64,000 bases of DNA from an uncultured Croceicoccus sp. (GTDB taxonomy: Bacteria > Pseudomonadota > Alphaproteobacteria > Sphingomonadales > Sphingomonadaceae): positions 124,001 through 188,000 of the forward strand of contig NZ_CANMCP010000002.1 of the NCBI RefSeq assembly GCF_947496385.1, read 5' to 3'. The notes beneath the pieces are model-generated. The model was given only the letters and a program-made list of their open reading frames with translations, was not told the DNA's origin and made no database searches. Of this stretch, positions 33,864 to 41,472 are shown in pieces (position 1 is the stretch's first letter; every line of letters begins with the position of its first letter). Position numbers and translations under genes: made by a program.

Positions 33864-34928
33864 ATGCCCAGCCATCGCCAGAACCGCGCCGACTATCGCC
33901 TCACGCTGGAAGGTCGCGACCTTCGCCACGACGCCCCGAACGTCTTCGCCGAGATCCTGCGCGAACGCTTCGCCGAAACCATCAGCCCCCGGCTCATTTC
34001 GCTGACCCTGACTGAAAAGCGCGGGGGCGAGGCTGACCAGCTCGACATCGTCCTCCACGATCACGACGGCGCACTCGAGCTGCCAAAGCCGGGCGCCGTG
34101 CTCGCGCTGCAGCTGGGCTGGGTCGAAGGGTCCGACGTGCCGATCGGCTTGGTCGACAAGGGGCGCTTTAAGGTCGACGAAGTCGAATGGAGCGGCCCAC
34201 CCGACATCGTGACCCTCCGCGCCCGCTCGGCTAATTTCAGCGCAAGCTTCGATCAACGCCAGCACCGCAGCCATATCGGCCGCACCCTGGGCGAGATCGT
34301 CTCCGACATCGCCACCCGGCAAAACCTTACCGCGCAGATCGCGGCCGAGCTCGCCGACATCGTTATCGACGCTATCGAGCAGAACGGCATGAGCGACGCC
34401 GCCCTCCTTCGCCGGCTCGGCCGCCGCTACGACGCGGCCGCCACGATCAAGGCCGGCCGCCTCATCTTCGCCCCGATCGGCGCCGGACAAACCGCCAGCG
34501 GCACCCCTATCCCCGTCGCCTCCATCACGCGCGCAAGCGGCGATCGCTACAGCTACCGGCGCGGTGAGCGCGGGCAGTTCGGGGGCGTCGAGGCGGAATG
34601 GGATGACCGAAATGCGGCGGAGCGGAAAACGGTTGCAACCGGTGCAGCGAGCGATCGGCCACGCAAGAAATTAAAGCGGAGCTTCGCCAGCGAGGCGGCA
34701 GCCAAGCGCGCAGCACAAAGCGAAAGCGAGAAGATGGAGCGAGCGGCGGCAGAGTTCGAGATCGAGCTCGTGCACGGTCGGCCAGATCTATATCCAGATC
34801 GCGCGCTGGCGGTTTCGGGCTTCAAGTCAGAAATCGACGGGCAGGCGTGGCTTGTTGGCGAATTGACCCACGCGCTCGATGCGGGCGGTGGGCTCGCGAC
34901 ACGGATGAAGCTGGAAGCGAAGGCTTAG
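33864..34928 (+). CDS. Baseplate hub/late control protein D, P2 gpD-like
   Basis: 354 residues. Hub protein at the tail axis bearing the spike. RPRLISLTLTEKRGGEADQLDIVLHD-type blocks (ISPRLISLTLTEKRGGEADQ), LALQLGWVEGSDVPIGLVDK and SQHRSHIGRTLGEIV-like segments, then KTFASEAAAKRAA-like helical parts and a closing GELTHALDAGGGLATRM are typical. It ends the last late operon. The 3' end overlaps the leftward gene at 34925 by 4 bp. Confidence 0.94.
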   Translation: MPSHRQNRADYRLTLEGRDLRHDAPNVFAEILRERFAETISPRLISLTLTEKRGGEADQLDIVLHDHDGALELPKPGAVLALQLGWVEGSDVPIGLVDKGRFKVDEVEWSGPPDIVTLRARSANFSASFDQRQHRSHIGRTLGEIVSDIATRQNLTAQIAAELADIVIDAIEQNGMSDAALLRRLGRRYDAAATIKAGRLIFAPIGAGQTASGTPIPVASITRASGDRYSYRRGERGQFGGVEAEWDDRNAAERKTVATGAASDRPRKKLKRSFASEAAAKRAAQSESEKMERAAAEFEIELVHGRPDLYPDRALAVSGFKSEIDGQAWLVGELTHALDAGGGLATRMKLEAKA

Positions 34929-35239
34929 GAAACGAGCGCCTGCAGTTTGTCAGCGAATGCGATAAGTGCCGTAATCACAGCAAGCGATGTCAATAATCCT
35001 GTGATGATAAAACCTTTGGAGGGAAGGTGGGCGACTCGCTCAGTCAATGTAGCTAGATTGACCTTTACGCCGGAAAGTTCATCGCCAATCTTATCAATAC
35101 GTCCTTCGAGCCTTGTAACGCGAGCATCCATGCCCCCGCTCCCGCCTAGTCCGTTTCCTCCGTTCATGATTTGGTCCTGCATCTGATCCAACTTCGCCTG
35201 CTTAGCATGGATCTCCGCTAGTCGAGTATCAAGAGACAC
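34925..35239 (-). CDS. Coiled-coil protein with C-terminal membrane anchor (immunity-linked module, gene 3)
   Basis: 104 residues. Residues about 1-70 are heptad-rich (LAEIHAKQAKLDQMQDQIMN, VTRLEGRIDKIGDELSG) with a short glycine linker, and residues 76-97 (FIITGLLTSLAVITALIAFA) form one span at the C-terminus. The layout resembles phage XhlA-type and other tail-anchored proteins. It overlaps the gene upstream in the same direction (start 35239), the third of three overlapping genes behind the repressor. The base composition is more AT-rich than the late genes. A role in superinfection exclusion is inference. Confidence 0.7.
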   Translation of the reverse strand: MSLDTRLAEIHAKQAKLDQMQDQIMNGGNGLGGSGGMDARVTRLEGRIDKIGDELSGVKVNLATLTERVAHLPSKGFIITGLLTSLAVITALIAFADKLQALVS

Positions 35240-35501
35240 CCTCGCCTCCTAAAAGACTTAGCTGGACGAACTCCTCCGCATCGCTCAGCATTTTGCTGAA
35301 GGATCTGCTTAGGGACATGATTTCTGCGGGATCGAGCTCGCCTTTAAGAGAGAGATTCCGCAGCGCTTCTATGAGACCGGCGTTTATCCGAATTTGATCC
35401 ATGAACATCACGATAGCTTTTTCGTGCTCCTTATGCGCCTGCGAGCGAATAGCCTCGAGTTGCGCATCCAACTCTTCGTAGGTCGGAATATTATCGGTCA
35501 C
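35229..35501 (-). CDS. Small helical protein (immunity-linked module, gene 2)
   Basis: 90 residues, helical and charged: YEELDAQLEAIRSQAHKEHE, then a central hydrophobic-polar helix (MFMDQIRINAGLIEALRNLS) and LDPAEIMSLSRSFSKMLSDA. No domain is recognised. It overlaps both neighbours, so the three genes are translated as a unit and their products may act together. Confidence 0.65.
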   Translation of the reverse strand: MTDNIPTYEELDAQLEAIRSQAHKEHEKAIVMFMDQIRINAGLIEALRNLSLKGELDPAEIMSLSRSFSKMLSDAEEFVQLSLLGGEGVS

Positions 35502-36244
35502 GCATTTACCAATCGCTTGAGCGCCGAACTCAATTCAGTAGCCCAGAGTAATTCCTCACTGGTATGTCGCCCGTCCGCATCGACCATCGCACCTGCGCTG
35601 TTCAATACAAATCTTGCCAGTTCCTGACGCTGCGGAGCTCGCTTAAGGAAATTGAGCGCCTTCAGAACATCAGCGGACGATGGGGCAAGCCGTGGCGCCT
35701 CCCGGATCGCACATTCATAAGACTCGTCGTCACCGCCGAAGAACCGAAAATACCGACCGAGCGTATCCTCCAATGCGTCACGCTCCAACGCATGGAATTC
35801 ACCGTCGCATCGCGCCATGAAGGTCATAATCCGCATCACGCGCGTGAGCACCTTGTCCTCGATTTTCAAGGCTCCGTTGCGATGCAATGCAATGCAATGC
35901 TCGACCGGGTCCAGCTCTTCGCCCGTAACTGCGCATGCCATCGAACTGATCCGATCAACCCGAAACGTGCGATAGCAATCCCGCTTGTGACAGTGAGCAC
36001 CGATCAATTCCGGTGCCCCGAATGATCCTGAAATACGACGCAGCGTAATCACGCGCGAAGTCTCTTCTCCCTCCGCGCTGGTGTAGGTGATGAAAGCCGA
36101 CCACGCTGAAGCCTCATCCGGTTCGCCCGCCGGCGTCACATCGTCGGCCTCCACAATATGTTCGGTCGACTTCCGGCCAGGAGGATCGAGCGGCACAACC
36201 TTCCGGCCACCTAACTCTTCCGATAGCCTACTCAACCAATCCAT
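35498..36244 (-). CDS. WYL-like plus TerB-like protein (immunity-linked module, gene 1)
   Basis: 248 residues. A charged N-terminus (1-45) precedes a WYL-like beta domain (about 48-115: FITYTSAEGEETSRVITLRR, FGAPELIGAHCHKRDCYRTF, RVDRISSM), which in other proteins binds nucleotides or nucleic acid ligands, and a helical TerB-like domain (about 130-245: RIMTFMARCDGEFHALERDA, AMVDADGRHTSEE) with the usual acidic metal-binding positions. It lies 32 bp behind the repressor gene in the same direction. A pentanucleotide repeat (35882-35900) in the coding sequence could cause frameshifts. Domain calls are by eye. Confidence 0.7.
   Translation of the reverse strand: MDWLSRLSEELGGRKVVPLDPPGRKSTEHIVEADDVTPAGEPDEASAWSAFITYTSAEGEETSRVITLRRISGSFGAPELIGAHCHKRDCYRTFRVDRISSMACAVTGEELDPVEHCIALHRNGALKIEDKVLTRVMRIMTFMARCDGEFHALERDALEDTLGRYFRFFGGDDESYECAIREAPRLAPSSADVLKALNFLKRAPQRQELARFVLNSAGAMVDADGRHTSEELLWATELSSALKRLVNA
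35882..35900. repeat. ATGCA pentanucleotide tandem repeat inside the WYL-TerB gene
   Basis: Bases 35882-35900 are 3.8 copies of ATGCA. The unit is not a multiple of three, so gain or loss of one copy would shift the frame of the WYL-TerB gene within its central part. Possible contingency locus; the copy number is small. Confidence 0.5.
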
Positions 36245-36275
36245 CTCATTCCCCTGTGCATGTTGTTTCGCACCG

Positions 36276-36662
36276 TCACTGATTAAAGCCGAGAAATTCG
36301 CTGCTGGGGTCGTGCAGAGTCGAGCTGCGGCCGCCCTGCTGCACTCGAACCATTTCGCGAAGCATCTGCATGAGCGGAGTACGAACGGCAGGTGTTAACG
36401 CGCCAACTAGGCGCAGCCATTCCCGGTCATCGAAAGACAGAATATCTTCCGACCCCGTATCGGGATCATCACTTTCACCGGACAGGTACTCTGGCGTAGT
36501 TTGAAGCTCGCGCGCAATCTGATGCAGATGCTTTGTGCCCTGCGATCGTCCGTTGACTAAACCATTCATCGTGCTTTGGCGCACGCCAACGCGCCTCGCC
36601 AATTCGGCTTGGCTCATCCCCAAAGCATCAAGACGCTCAGCTATTCGCTGTCCCAGAAGCAT
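36276..36662 (-). CDS. Prophage repressor (CI-like, XRE family)
   Basis: 128 residues. An N-terminal XRE helix-turn-helix (about 3-57; MSQAELARRVGVRQSTMNGL) is followed by a short acidic linker and a helical C-terminal part. There is no LexA/S24 peptidase domain, so induction should not be by RecA-stimulated self-cleavage in the lambda way. It is divergent from the cro-like gene across three operators (36675-36737), and is the probable lysogenic repressor. Alternative: it is itself a Cro-like regulator, but the direction and downstream genes favour repressor. Confidence 0.85.
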   Translation of the reverse strand: MLLGQRIAERLDALGMSQAELARRVGVRQSTMNGLVNGRSQGTKHLHQIARELQTTPEYLSGESDDPDTGSEDILSFDDREWLRLVGALTPAVRTPLMQMLREMVRVQQGGRSSTLHDPSSEFLGFNQ

Positions 36663-36674
36663 AGGCCCATTATC

Positions 36675-36737
36675 TAACGATCTTCCGTTACCGTCGCTAA
36701 CGACTTTCCATTTGACTCGGCTAACGATTTAACGTTA
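36675..36737. promoter_or_regulatory. Immunity switch: three TAACG-N6-CGTTA operators
   Basis: TAACG-N6-CGTTA occurs perfectly at 36675-36690 and 36722-36737, and in degenerate form (TAACG-N6-CATTT) at 36698-36713. The centres are 23 and 24 bp apart. This fills the gap between the divergent repressor and cro-like genes, like the OR region of lambda. The distal perfect operators cover each start region and the weak one lies between. Confidence 0.75.
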
Positions 36738-36747
36738 CCCCCTGCTA

Positions 36748-37071
36748 ATGGCATTGGAACATGAATCGAATTCGCCTCTGGCGATCGCGATCCGCAGAGC
36801 GGGCTCGCAGACTGCTTTTGCCAAGTTGATTGGCAAACGGCAGTCGGTTGTGAATTATTGGCTGCAGGTTTCGAAGCCTCTCCCCGCCGAGCACGTTTTG
36901 CCGATTGAAGCCGCGACCGGCGTATCCCGCCATGATCTGCGCCCTGACATCTACCCGCGTGAAACCTCTTCCTCCGCTGTGGCTACCCCCGCACCCTGCG
37001 CAGCGGAGAGCGACGCTTCGACATCCCCCCGTCGAAGCGTCGCAACCCCCCTCGGGGCGCCTGCCCCATGA
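36748..37071 (+). CDS. Cro-like regulator (YdaS-type HTH)
   Basis: 107 residues. An N-terminal helix-turn-helix of the YdaS/Cro type (NSPLAIAIRRAGSQTAFAKL, GKRQSVVNYWLQVSKPLPAE) with a disordered Ser/Pro/Ala tail. It is the first gene of the rightward early operon, directly beyond the operator array. It should antagonise the repressor to commit to lytic growth. Confidence 0.85.
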   Translation: MALEHESNSPLAIAIRRAGSQTAFAKLIGKRQSVVNYWLQVSKPLPAEHVLPIEAATGVSRHDLRPDIYPRETSSSAVATPAPCAAESDASTSPRRSVATPLGAPAP

Positions 37072-37162
37072 TCGCCCTGCTTGCCCCATGCACCGGTTCT
37101 ATCACCGCCGCGGCCGCAGCGCCCGTGCGATCCGCGGCCTCTTTTGCAAGTGAGCCCACGCA

Positions 37163-37654
37163 ATGACAAAGCTGCGCGCCCCGCTGACTTTCGAACTCGC
37201 CTTAACGAAAATCGCCGGCACCATCGGGTGGGCGGGCGCCGCCACCATCCTCGGACAGTCGGAGCGCACGATTCGCAATTGGTCGGATCCCGATGCCGCT
37301 GCCGGTATCCGTCTCGACGCGGCCGAGCTGCTGGATATCGCGTTTCAGGAGGCTGGCGGCAAAGGCGCCCCTTTCCTTGAATGCTACGCCACGCGCCTGA
37401 AATCGGCCCTGTCGAATTCCATGGGTTCGGCGGAGGCCATTGCCGAGGCGGTCGCCAGCGCGGCCAAGGAAGGCGGCGAGGCCATCTCCGCCGCCATCGC
37501 CGCGGCCAGCCCCGGCGCCAGCCATACAGATTACGTCACCGCCATTCGGGAGATCGAGGAAGCGATCGAGGCGAAGACGAATACGCTCGCGGCCATCCGG
37601 GCGCGGCTCAACTCCGAACGAACCCTGCGCGTTGAAGAAGGAACCGCCTCATGA
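37163..37654 (+). CDS. Phage early regulator, CII-like position
   Basis: 163 residues. LTFELALTKIAGTIGWAGAA, ATILGQSERTIRNWSDPDA looks like an N-terminal helix-turn-helix; the C-terminal part is helical (EAIAEAVASAAKEGGEAISA, AIREIEEAIEAKTNTLAAIR). Second gene after cro and one base-overlap unit before the Ogr-like gene, the place of CII or of replication regulators. No further family detail is visible. The 91 bp before it hold only a doubtful 32-codon frame. Confidence 0.7.
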   Translation: MTKLRAPLTFELALTKIAGTIGWAGAATILGQSERTIRNWSDPDAAAGIRLDAAELLDIAFQEAGGKGAPFLECYATRLKSALSNSMGSAEAIAEAVASAAKEGGEAISAAIAAASPGASHTDYVTAIREIEEAIEAKTNTLAAIRARLNSERTLRVEEGTAS

Positions 37655-37962
37655 GCGTATCGATCGCCTGCCCCCACTGCTCGTCACGGGCCACGGTCCG
37701 GACGAGCCGGGCTGTCACGCCCCTCTACCGACAGCTGAATATCGCATGCCGGAACGCCGAATGCGGGCACACTTTCGCTGCCGACATGACGATCACCCAT
37801 ACCATTTCGCCGAGTGCGATCCCCGATCCCGAAATCCACCTGCGCACTTCGACATTCGCTCGACGCGCCGTGAACGACAATCCCGCCGGCCGGGAGGTGC
37901 CGGTCGCCGCCCCGGCGAACGACGATGACCGCAACCCGGACGCTGTGCCCGTCGGGTTCTAA
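37651..37962 (+). CDS. ogr: Ogr/Delta-like zinc-finger late transcription activator
   Basis: 103 residues. Cysteines 7, 10, 33 and 38 make the pattern C-x2-C-x22-C-x4-C, identical in spacing to that of P2 Ogr as I recall it, and ACPHCSSRATVRTSRAV and ACRNAECGHTF resemble Ogr in other residues too. P2 Ogr is about 72 residues; the extra tail here is acidic and proline-rich. It should bind the three TGTTGT-N13-ACAACA late sites and contact RNA polymerase. It overlaps the upstream gene by 4 bp, which places late control in the early rightward operon. Confidence 0.9.
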   Translation: MSVSIACPHCSSRATVRTSRAVTPLYRQLNIACRNAECGHTFAADMTITHTISPSAIPDPEIHLRTSTFARRAVNDNPAGREVPVAAPANDDDRNPDAVPVGF

Positions 37963-38088
37963 AACCCACGTACACAACAAAGGACGCTGGCAACCGCCAG
38001 CCTCCTGATCCCCAATCGATCCAACCGCCGCCCGCGAAGCCATGCGCTTTCGCGAACCCCTTTCTGCTGTCTGAAGAAAGCCAATCCC

Positions 38089-38622
38089 ATGTCGATGAAC
38101 GCTCATGCCCGTACCCGCCCGCCACGCCTTCCCGCAGGTCCGATGGCCCGCGCGTTTCTTGCCGCAACGGCCCTCGCGCCCGAAGCGCAGCCGCCGCGCT
38201 TTACCGACACGCCGCGCCGCCCCGAAACTGCACGATCGAGGCGCTGTATGACGCCGGGCACCTATGTTCGCCTGCGCCGCGCCAAGGCGGGTTGGAAGCG
38301 TTCCGAACTGGCGGTCATCATCGCCGCAACGCCCGGAGACCGCGCCGCGATCGAGGAAGAGCTTCACGCGATCGAGGCGGATCACATCATCGAGAACCGC
38401 CGCCGCGTCGCGCAGATCGCCGATCAGATCGATCTCGACTTCAATATCTATCTCACCCTGGTCGGCTTCGCGCAGGATCCCGAAAGCGAACTGCCTTGCC
38501 CGCGGATCTGCACCGGCTGTGGCTGCACATGGGATCGCCCTTGCGCCTCGAAAGACGGGCTTTGCGGTTGGCGTGACAACGAGACGGACCGATGCACCGC
38601 CTGCCCCCCGGCGCTCGACTGA
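38089..38622 (+). CDS. Early protein with C-terminal cysteine-rich motif
   Basis: 177 residues. The N-terminal 50 are Pro/Arg-rich and perhaps disordered; the start could be later (MTPGTYVRLRRAKAGWK). Central helices (RAAIEEELHAIEADHIIENR) are followed by the conserved-looking CTGCGCTWDRPC...GLCGW...CTAC cluster, a metal-binding pattern seen in phage and plasmid hypothetical proteins. It starts a run of overlapping early genes that includes the ParB-like protein. Function unknown. Confidence 0.7.
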   Translation: MSMNAHARTRPPRLPAGPMARAFLAATALAPEAQPPRFTDTPRRPETARSRRCMTPGTYVRLRRAKAGWKRSELAVIIAATPGDRAAIEEELHAIEADHIIENRRRVAQIADQIDLDFNIYLTLVGFAQDPESELPCPRICTGCGCTWDRPCASKDGLCGWRDNETDRCTACPPALD

Positions 38623-38900
38623 TGACCCGGCCCCCACAGCCAGAGACTACGCGCCAGCGGATGCACGGCAAATTGCACCCCATCGCTAACGGCAATGTGT
38701 GGCGTGGTCTCGCGATTGCCGCACCAATCGCGGCTGTCTTTTGGGGCGTCATTATCGGCGCTGCCTTCTGGCTCGCCGCCTCATGGGATGACGGGAAGGG
38801 CCAGAACCCCTCCCGCCATCCTTCGCCCGCACCGGTGTCTGAAGCCGCCGCGGGCACCCCCGATCCCATCGAAGCTGAGAACGGAGAACTCCTCCCATGA
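38622..38900 (+). CDS. Small membrane protein in the early operon
   Basis: 92 residues, ATG overlapping the upstream stop. One hydrophobic segment (about 30-52, LAIAAPIAAVFWGVIIGAAF) with polar, proline-rich ends. It overlaps the ParB-like gene by 4 bp. No family known to me; perhaps a membrane anchor or a moron. Confidence 0.6.
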   Translation: MTRPPQPETTRQRMHGKLHPIANGNVWRGLAIAAPIAAVFWGVIIGAAFWLAASWDDGKGQNPSRHPSPAPVSEAAAGTPDPIEAENGELLP

Positions 38901-40339
38901 CCCAATCCGTCCCCTTGAACAAGCTCGCTCTTTCCCCCCGGAACGTCCGCAAAACAAATGTCGACGAGGACGTTGCGGGGCTTGCCGATTCAATCCGCTC
39001 GAAAGGCCTTCTGCAAAATCTCGTCGTAAGCGCCGCCGCGAAATCCGGCACGTTCGAAGTCGACGCCGGCGGTCGCCGCCTGCGCGCGCTTCGCCTGCTG
39101 GCGAAGGACAAGCATCTTCCGTACAACTGGCCCGTGCCCGTTCATGTCGTGCCGCGCGATGCCGCGACCGAGGCCAGCCTTGCCGAAAACCTGCAAAAGA
39201 TCGCGATGAACCCTGCCGACGAGGTCGAGGCCTTCGCCGCGATCGTCGACGGATACGAGGCAAACGGCATGGCGTCACAGGCGGAACGCATCGCCAATTG
39301 CGCCCGCCGCTTCGGCGTGTCCGATCGGATCGTCGGCCAGCGTCTCGCCCTCGCCGCGCTCGCGCCGGAGATCCTCGATGGGTTGCGTGACGGTGCGCTG
39401 ACCTTGGCAGCGGCGCAGGCCTACGCCCGTCATCCCGACCATGACGAGCAACTGAAGATATTCGCCCGCGAAGCGAAATCGGCTTTCCGACCGCACGATC
39501 CGCAACGGATCCGCGATGCGCTCGCCGGACGCGTCTATTCGCTCGACGATCGGCTCGCGCGCTATGTCGGCCTCGACGCCTATCGCGACGCCGGTGGGCG
39601 GATAGAGGCCGACCTGTTCTTCGACGATGGCGAGCGGGAAATGCTGATCGATCCTACGCTGCTCGAAAAGCTGGCGATGGAAAAAGCGCAAGGCGAGGCC
39701 AATCGCCTAGCCGACTACAACGGGTGGAAGGGCGCGGTGATACGCCCGGTAACGGCTCCCATCTACCAAAGCCCTCCGACGCCGAAGGGGTTCCGCCAAG
39801 TCTGGACAGGCAGCGGTGGCGTGCGCCTGAAGGATCGCATTGATGCGATCGCGGCCTTCGCGCTGAAGGCGGACGGAACCGGGATCGAGCAGCTCAACAG
39901 CTATTTCGTGCCGGAGATCGAGAACGCGAGCTCGGCCACCCACAAGCCGCTTACGCCCGAGCAACGTACCGCCATCGCCCGCGAGCAAGCGATCAAATTG
40001 CGCGCCGCGCGCCTTGCCACTCCGCAAACGAAAGGCACAGCGTTCGAGGGTCGCGCGTTCTGGCCGACCTCACATTATGTCGACCCCATCCGGACCGGCC
40101 CCGATGGGGAATTCTACGTCGCGATAATCGTGCGCGTCGAACGTGACGACCAGAATGCGCAGATCGAAGCGGCCGCCCGCCAGATCGATCTGGAAGAGGC
40201 CCAGGCCGAAGCGCAGCGTAAGGCCGAAGAGGAAAATGCCTCTCCCGATGGGGAGCCTGTTGACCCCGAAGAAGAAGCCCCCGCCGACCCGGACCAGGAT
40301 CCGAACGTAAACGACCAGGTCGAGGAGACGGCGGCATGA
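38897..40339 (+). CDS. ParB-like protein of the early operon
   Basis: 480 residues. The N-terminal ParB/Srx nucleotide-binding domain (about 5-100; LALSPRNVRKTNVDEDVAGL, GTFEVDAGGRRLRALRLLA, EASLAENLQKIAMNPADEVEA) and a KorB-like helix-turn-helix (IANCARRFGVSDRIVGQRLA) are clear; the C-terminus is acidic. There is no ParA partner. Proteins of this form occur on alphaproteobacterial plasmids and islands. In a phage early operon it may act in gene control or DNA replication rather than partition. Confidence 0.88.
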   Translation: MTQSVPLNKLALSPRNVRKTNVDEDVAGLADSIRSKGLLQNLVVSAAAKSGTFEVDAGGRRLRALRLLAKDKHLPYNWPVPVHVVPRDAATEASLAENLQKIAMNPADEVEAFAAIVDGYEANGMASQAERIANCARRFGVSDRIVGQRLALAALAPEILDGLRDGALTLAAAQAYARHPDHDEQLKIFAREAKSAFRPHDPQRIRDALAGRVYSLDDRLARYVGLDAYRDAGGRIEADLFFDDGEREMLIDPTLLEKLAMEKAQGEANRLADYNGWKGAVIRPVTAPIYQSPPTPKGFRQVWTGSGGVRLKDRIDAIAAFALKADGTGIEQLNSYFVPEIENASSATHKPLTPEQRTAIAREQAIKLRAARLATPQTKGTAFEGRAFWPTSHYVDPIRTGPDGEFYVAIIVRVERDDQNAQIEAAARQIDLEEAQAEAQRKAEEENASPDGEPVDPEEEAPADPDQDPNVNDQVEETAA

Positions 40340-40875
40340 CCCCGCAGCCGATCAACATTTCGGCGGACGACGCTCGAAAGATCGCCGCCGGGCACAAGGT
40401 GAACATCCGCCGTATCAACACCGGGCGCATGCGCTTCGTTGTGCCTGGCGCGCAGCTTTGGGTGCGCGAACCTTTCTATCTGCCCGTTCGCTTCGACGGC
40501 CGTTCTCCATTGCAGGCGAGCTCGGCCGATCCGAACCTCGACCTGCGTTTTGTCGCGCACTGGCCTGATCGGCCGGCAGGATATGGCAGCCCTCGCGCGG
40601 GTCGTACGCTACCGAAGACTTTCTCGCGTATGGTGCTCCGAATTGCGCTCGTCGAGGAGCAGAACCTTCAGGATATCGACGAGCAGGGGGCACTTCGCGA
40701 AGGCTTCGGCAGCCGCGCGTCATTTGCTCGCGATTGGGACCGTGCCCAGCAAAACGGGTTCTCGAAAGCCGACATATCCGGGTGGCGCTGCAATCCTCGC
40801 GTCACGGTCATCACTTTCACGACCGAGCACGCGAACGTCATCGAGCTTTGCGAGCGTCGGCGAGAGGTCGCATGA
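40336..40875 (+). CDS. PUA/ASCH-like phage protein
   Basis: 179 residues. VPGAQLWVREPFYLP, RTLPKTFSRMVLRIALVEEQ and LQDIDEQGALREGFG..FARDWDR resemble phage proteins of the ASCH/PUA-like type (LWVRE ... MPRWASRI ... EEDAIAEG pattern). Such domains bind RNA or modified bases. It overlaps both neighbours and is probably an early regulator or defence-counteracting protein. Function is inferred only from fold type. Confidence 0.75.
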   Translation: MTPQPINISADDARKIAAGHKVNIRRINTGRMRFVVPGAQLWVREPFYLPVRFDGRSPLQASSADPNLDLRFVAHWPDRPAGYGSPRAGRTLPKTFSRMVLRIALVEEQNLQDIDEQGALREGFGSRASFARDWDRAQQNGFSKADISGWRCNPRVTVITFTTEHANVIELCERRREVA

Positions 40876-41219
40876 TCATGCAGACTATCGAGGCGGAGGG
40901 GCACCAATGGCCCCTCGACACCTTCATCGACAGCCACCGTTACCAGCGCACCGCTAGCGAAACCCCCGCAATCGTTCGTAGCGATTGGCCCGTCAGCTGC
41001 GTCACCAAAGATTGCCGCATCATCGAAAGACCGGCGGGCCACGCGCCATGGCACGACGTAATCGCATATCGAGCGCCCGACCTGTCGAGCCGGCTCGCAG
41101 AATGTCCCGCCTGCGGCGACGTCGCCGAGATCGCGTCGAGCCTGCTCGTAAACGAAGACGGAACCTTGATCCTCGACTGCCCCGCGTGCGGGCATGATAA
41201 CTTCGAGGACTATTGGTGA
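40872..41219 (+). CDS. Small protein with C-terminal zinc ribbon
   Basis: 115 residues. AECPACGDVAEIAS and LDCPACGHDNFEDYW give a C-x2-C ... C-x2-C ribbon at 78-108. The N-terminus (EAEGHQWPLDTFIDSHRYQR) is variable. Starts overlapping the previous stop by 4 bp and ends overlapping the next start by 1. No function assigned. Confidence 0.65.
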   Translation: MIMQTIEAEGHQWPLDTFIDSHRYQRTASETPAIVRSDWPVSCVTKDCRIIERPAGHAPWHDVIAYRAPDLSSRLAECPACGDVAEIASSLLVNEDGTLILDCPACGHDNFEDYW

Positions 41220-41472
41220 TGGCGTGCCAGTCGATCCCGATGCCCACCGGCGGCAACGCTATCGTCTGCGGCACCCGTCCAAGGCAGCGCTGCATGTGCG
41301 GCCGCCCGGCTGTGCGTCTCTGCGACTGGAAGACTTCGTCCCGAACCGGAACTTGCGCGCGCCGCTGTGCGCGCGCTGCACCATCTCGCCTGCGCCCGGC
41401 AAAGACCTGTGCGGGGCTCACGCCGAAACATACCAAGAATGGAGAGCCGGACATGGCCGAAACGACCGATGA
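41219..41472 (+). pseudogene. Frameshifted cysteine-rich phage protein
   Basis: Two frames together give one family. ATG 41219 begins MACQSIPMPTGGNAIVCGTR and reaches RLCDWKTSSRTGTCAR, but the expected continuation LCARCTISPAPGKDLCGAHA is in the -1 frame, ending at 41472. The family I know has LCDWK, a C-x-x-PLC-x-x-C segment, SPAP-KDLC-AH and a final EW in one frame. The slip falls in a GCGCGC run at 41354-41363, so a one-base loss or a sequencing error is likely; programmed shifting is less likely. The downstream start at 41453 lies within its 3' end. Confidence 0.65.

Noticed and set aside
37067-37165. Short frames (21 and 32 codons) between the cro-like gene and the next early gene
   Set aside because: Alanine/arginine-rich and without clear translation signals; one overlaps the cro-like stop, but evidence is too weak to call a gene.
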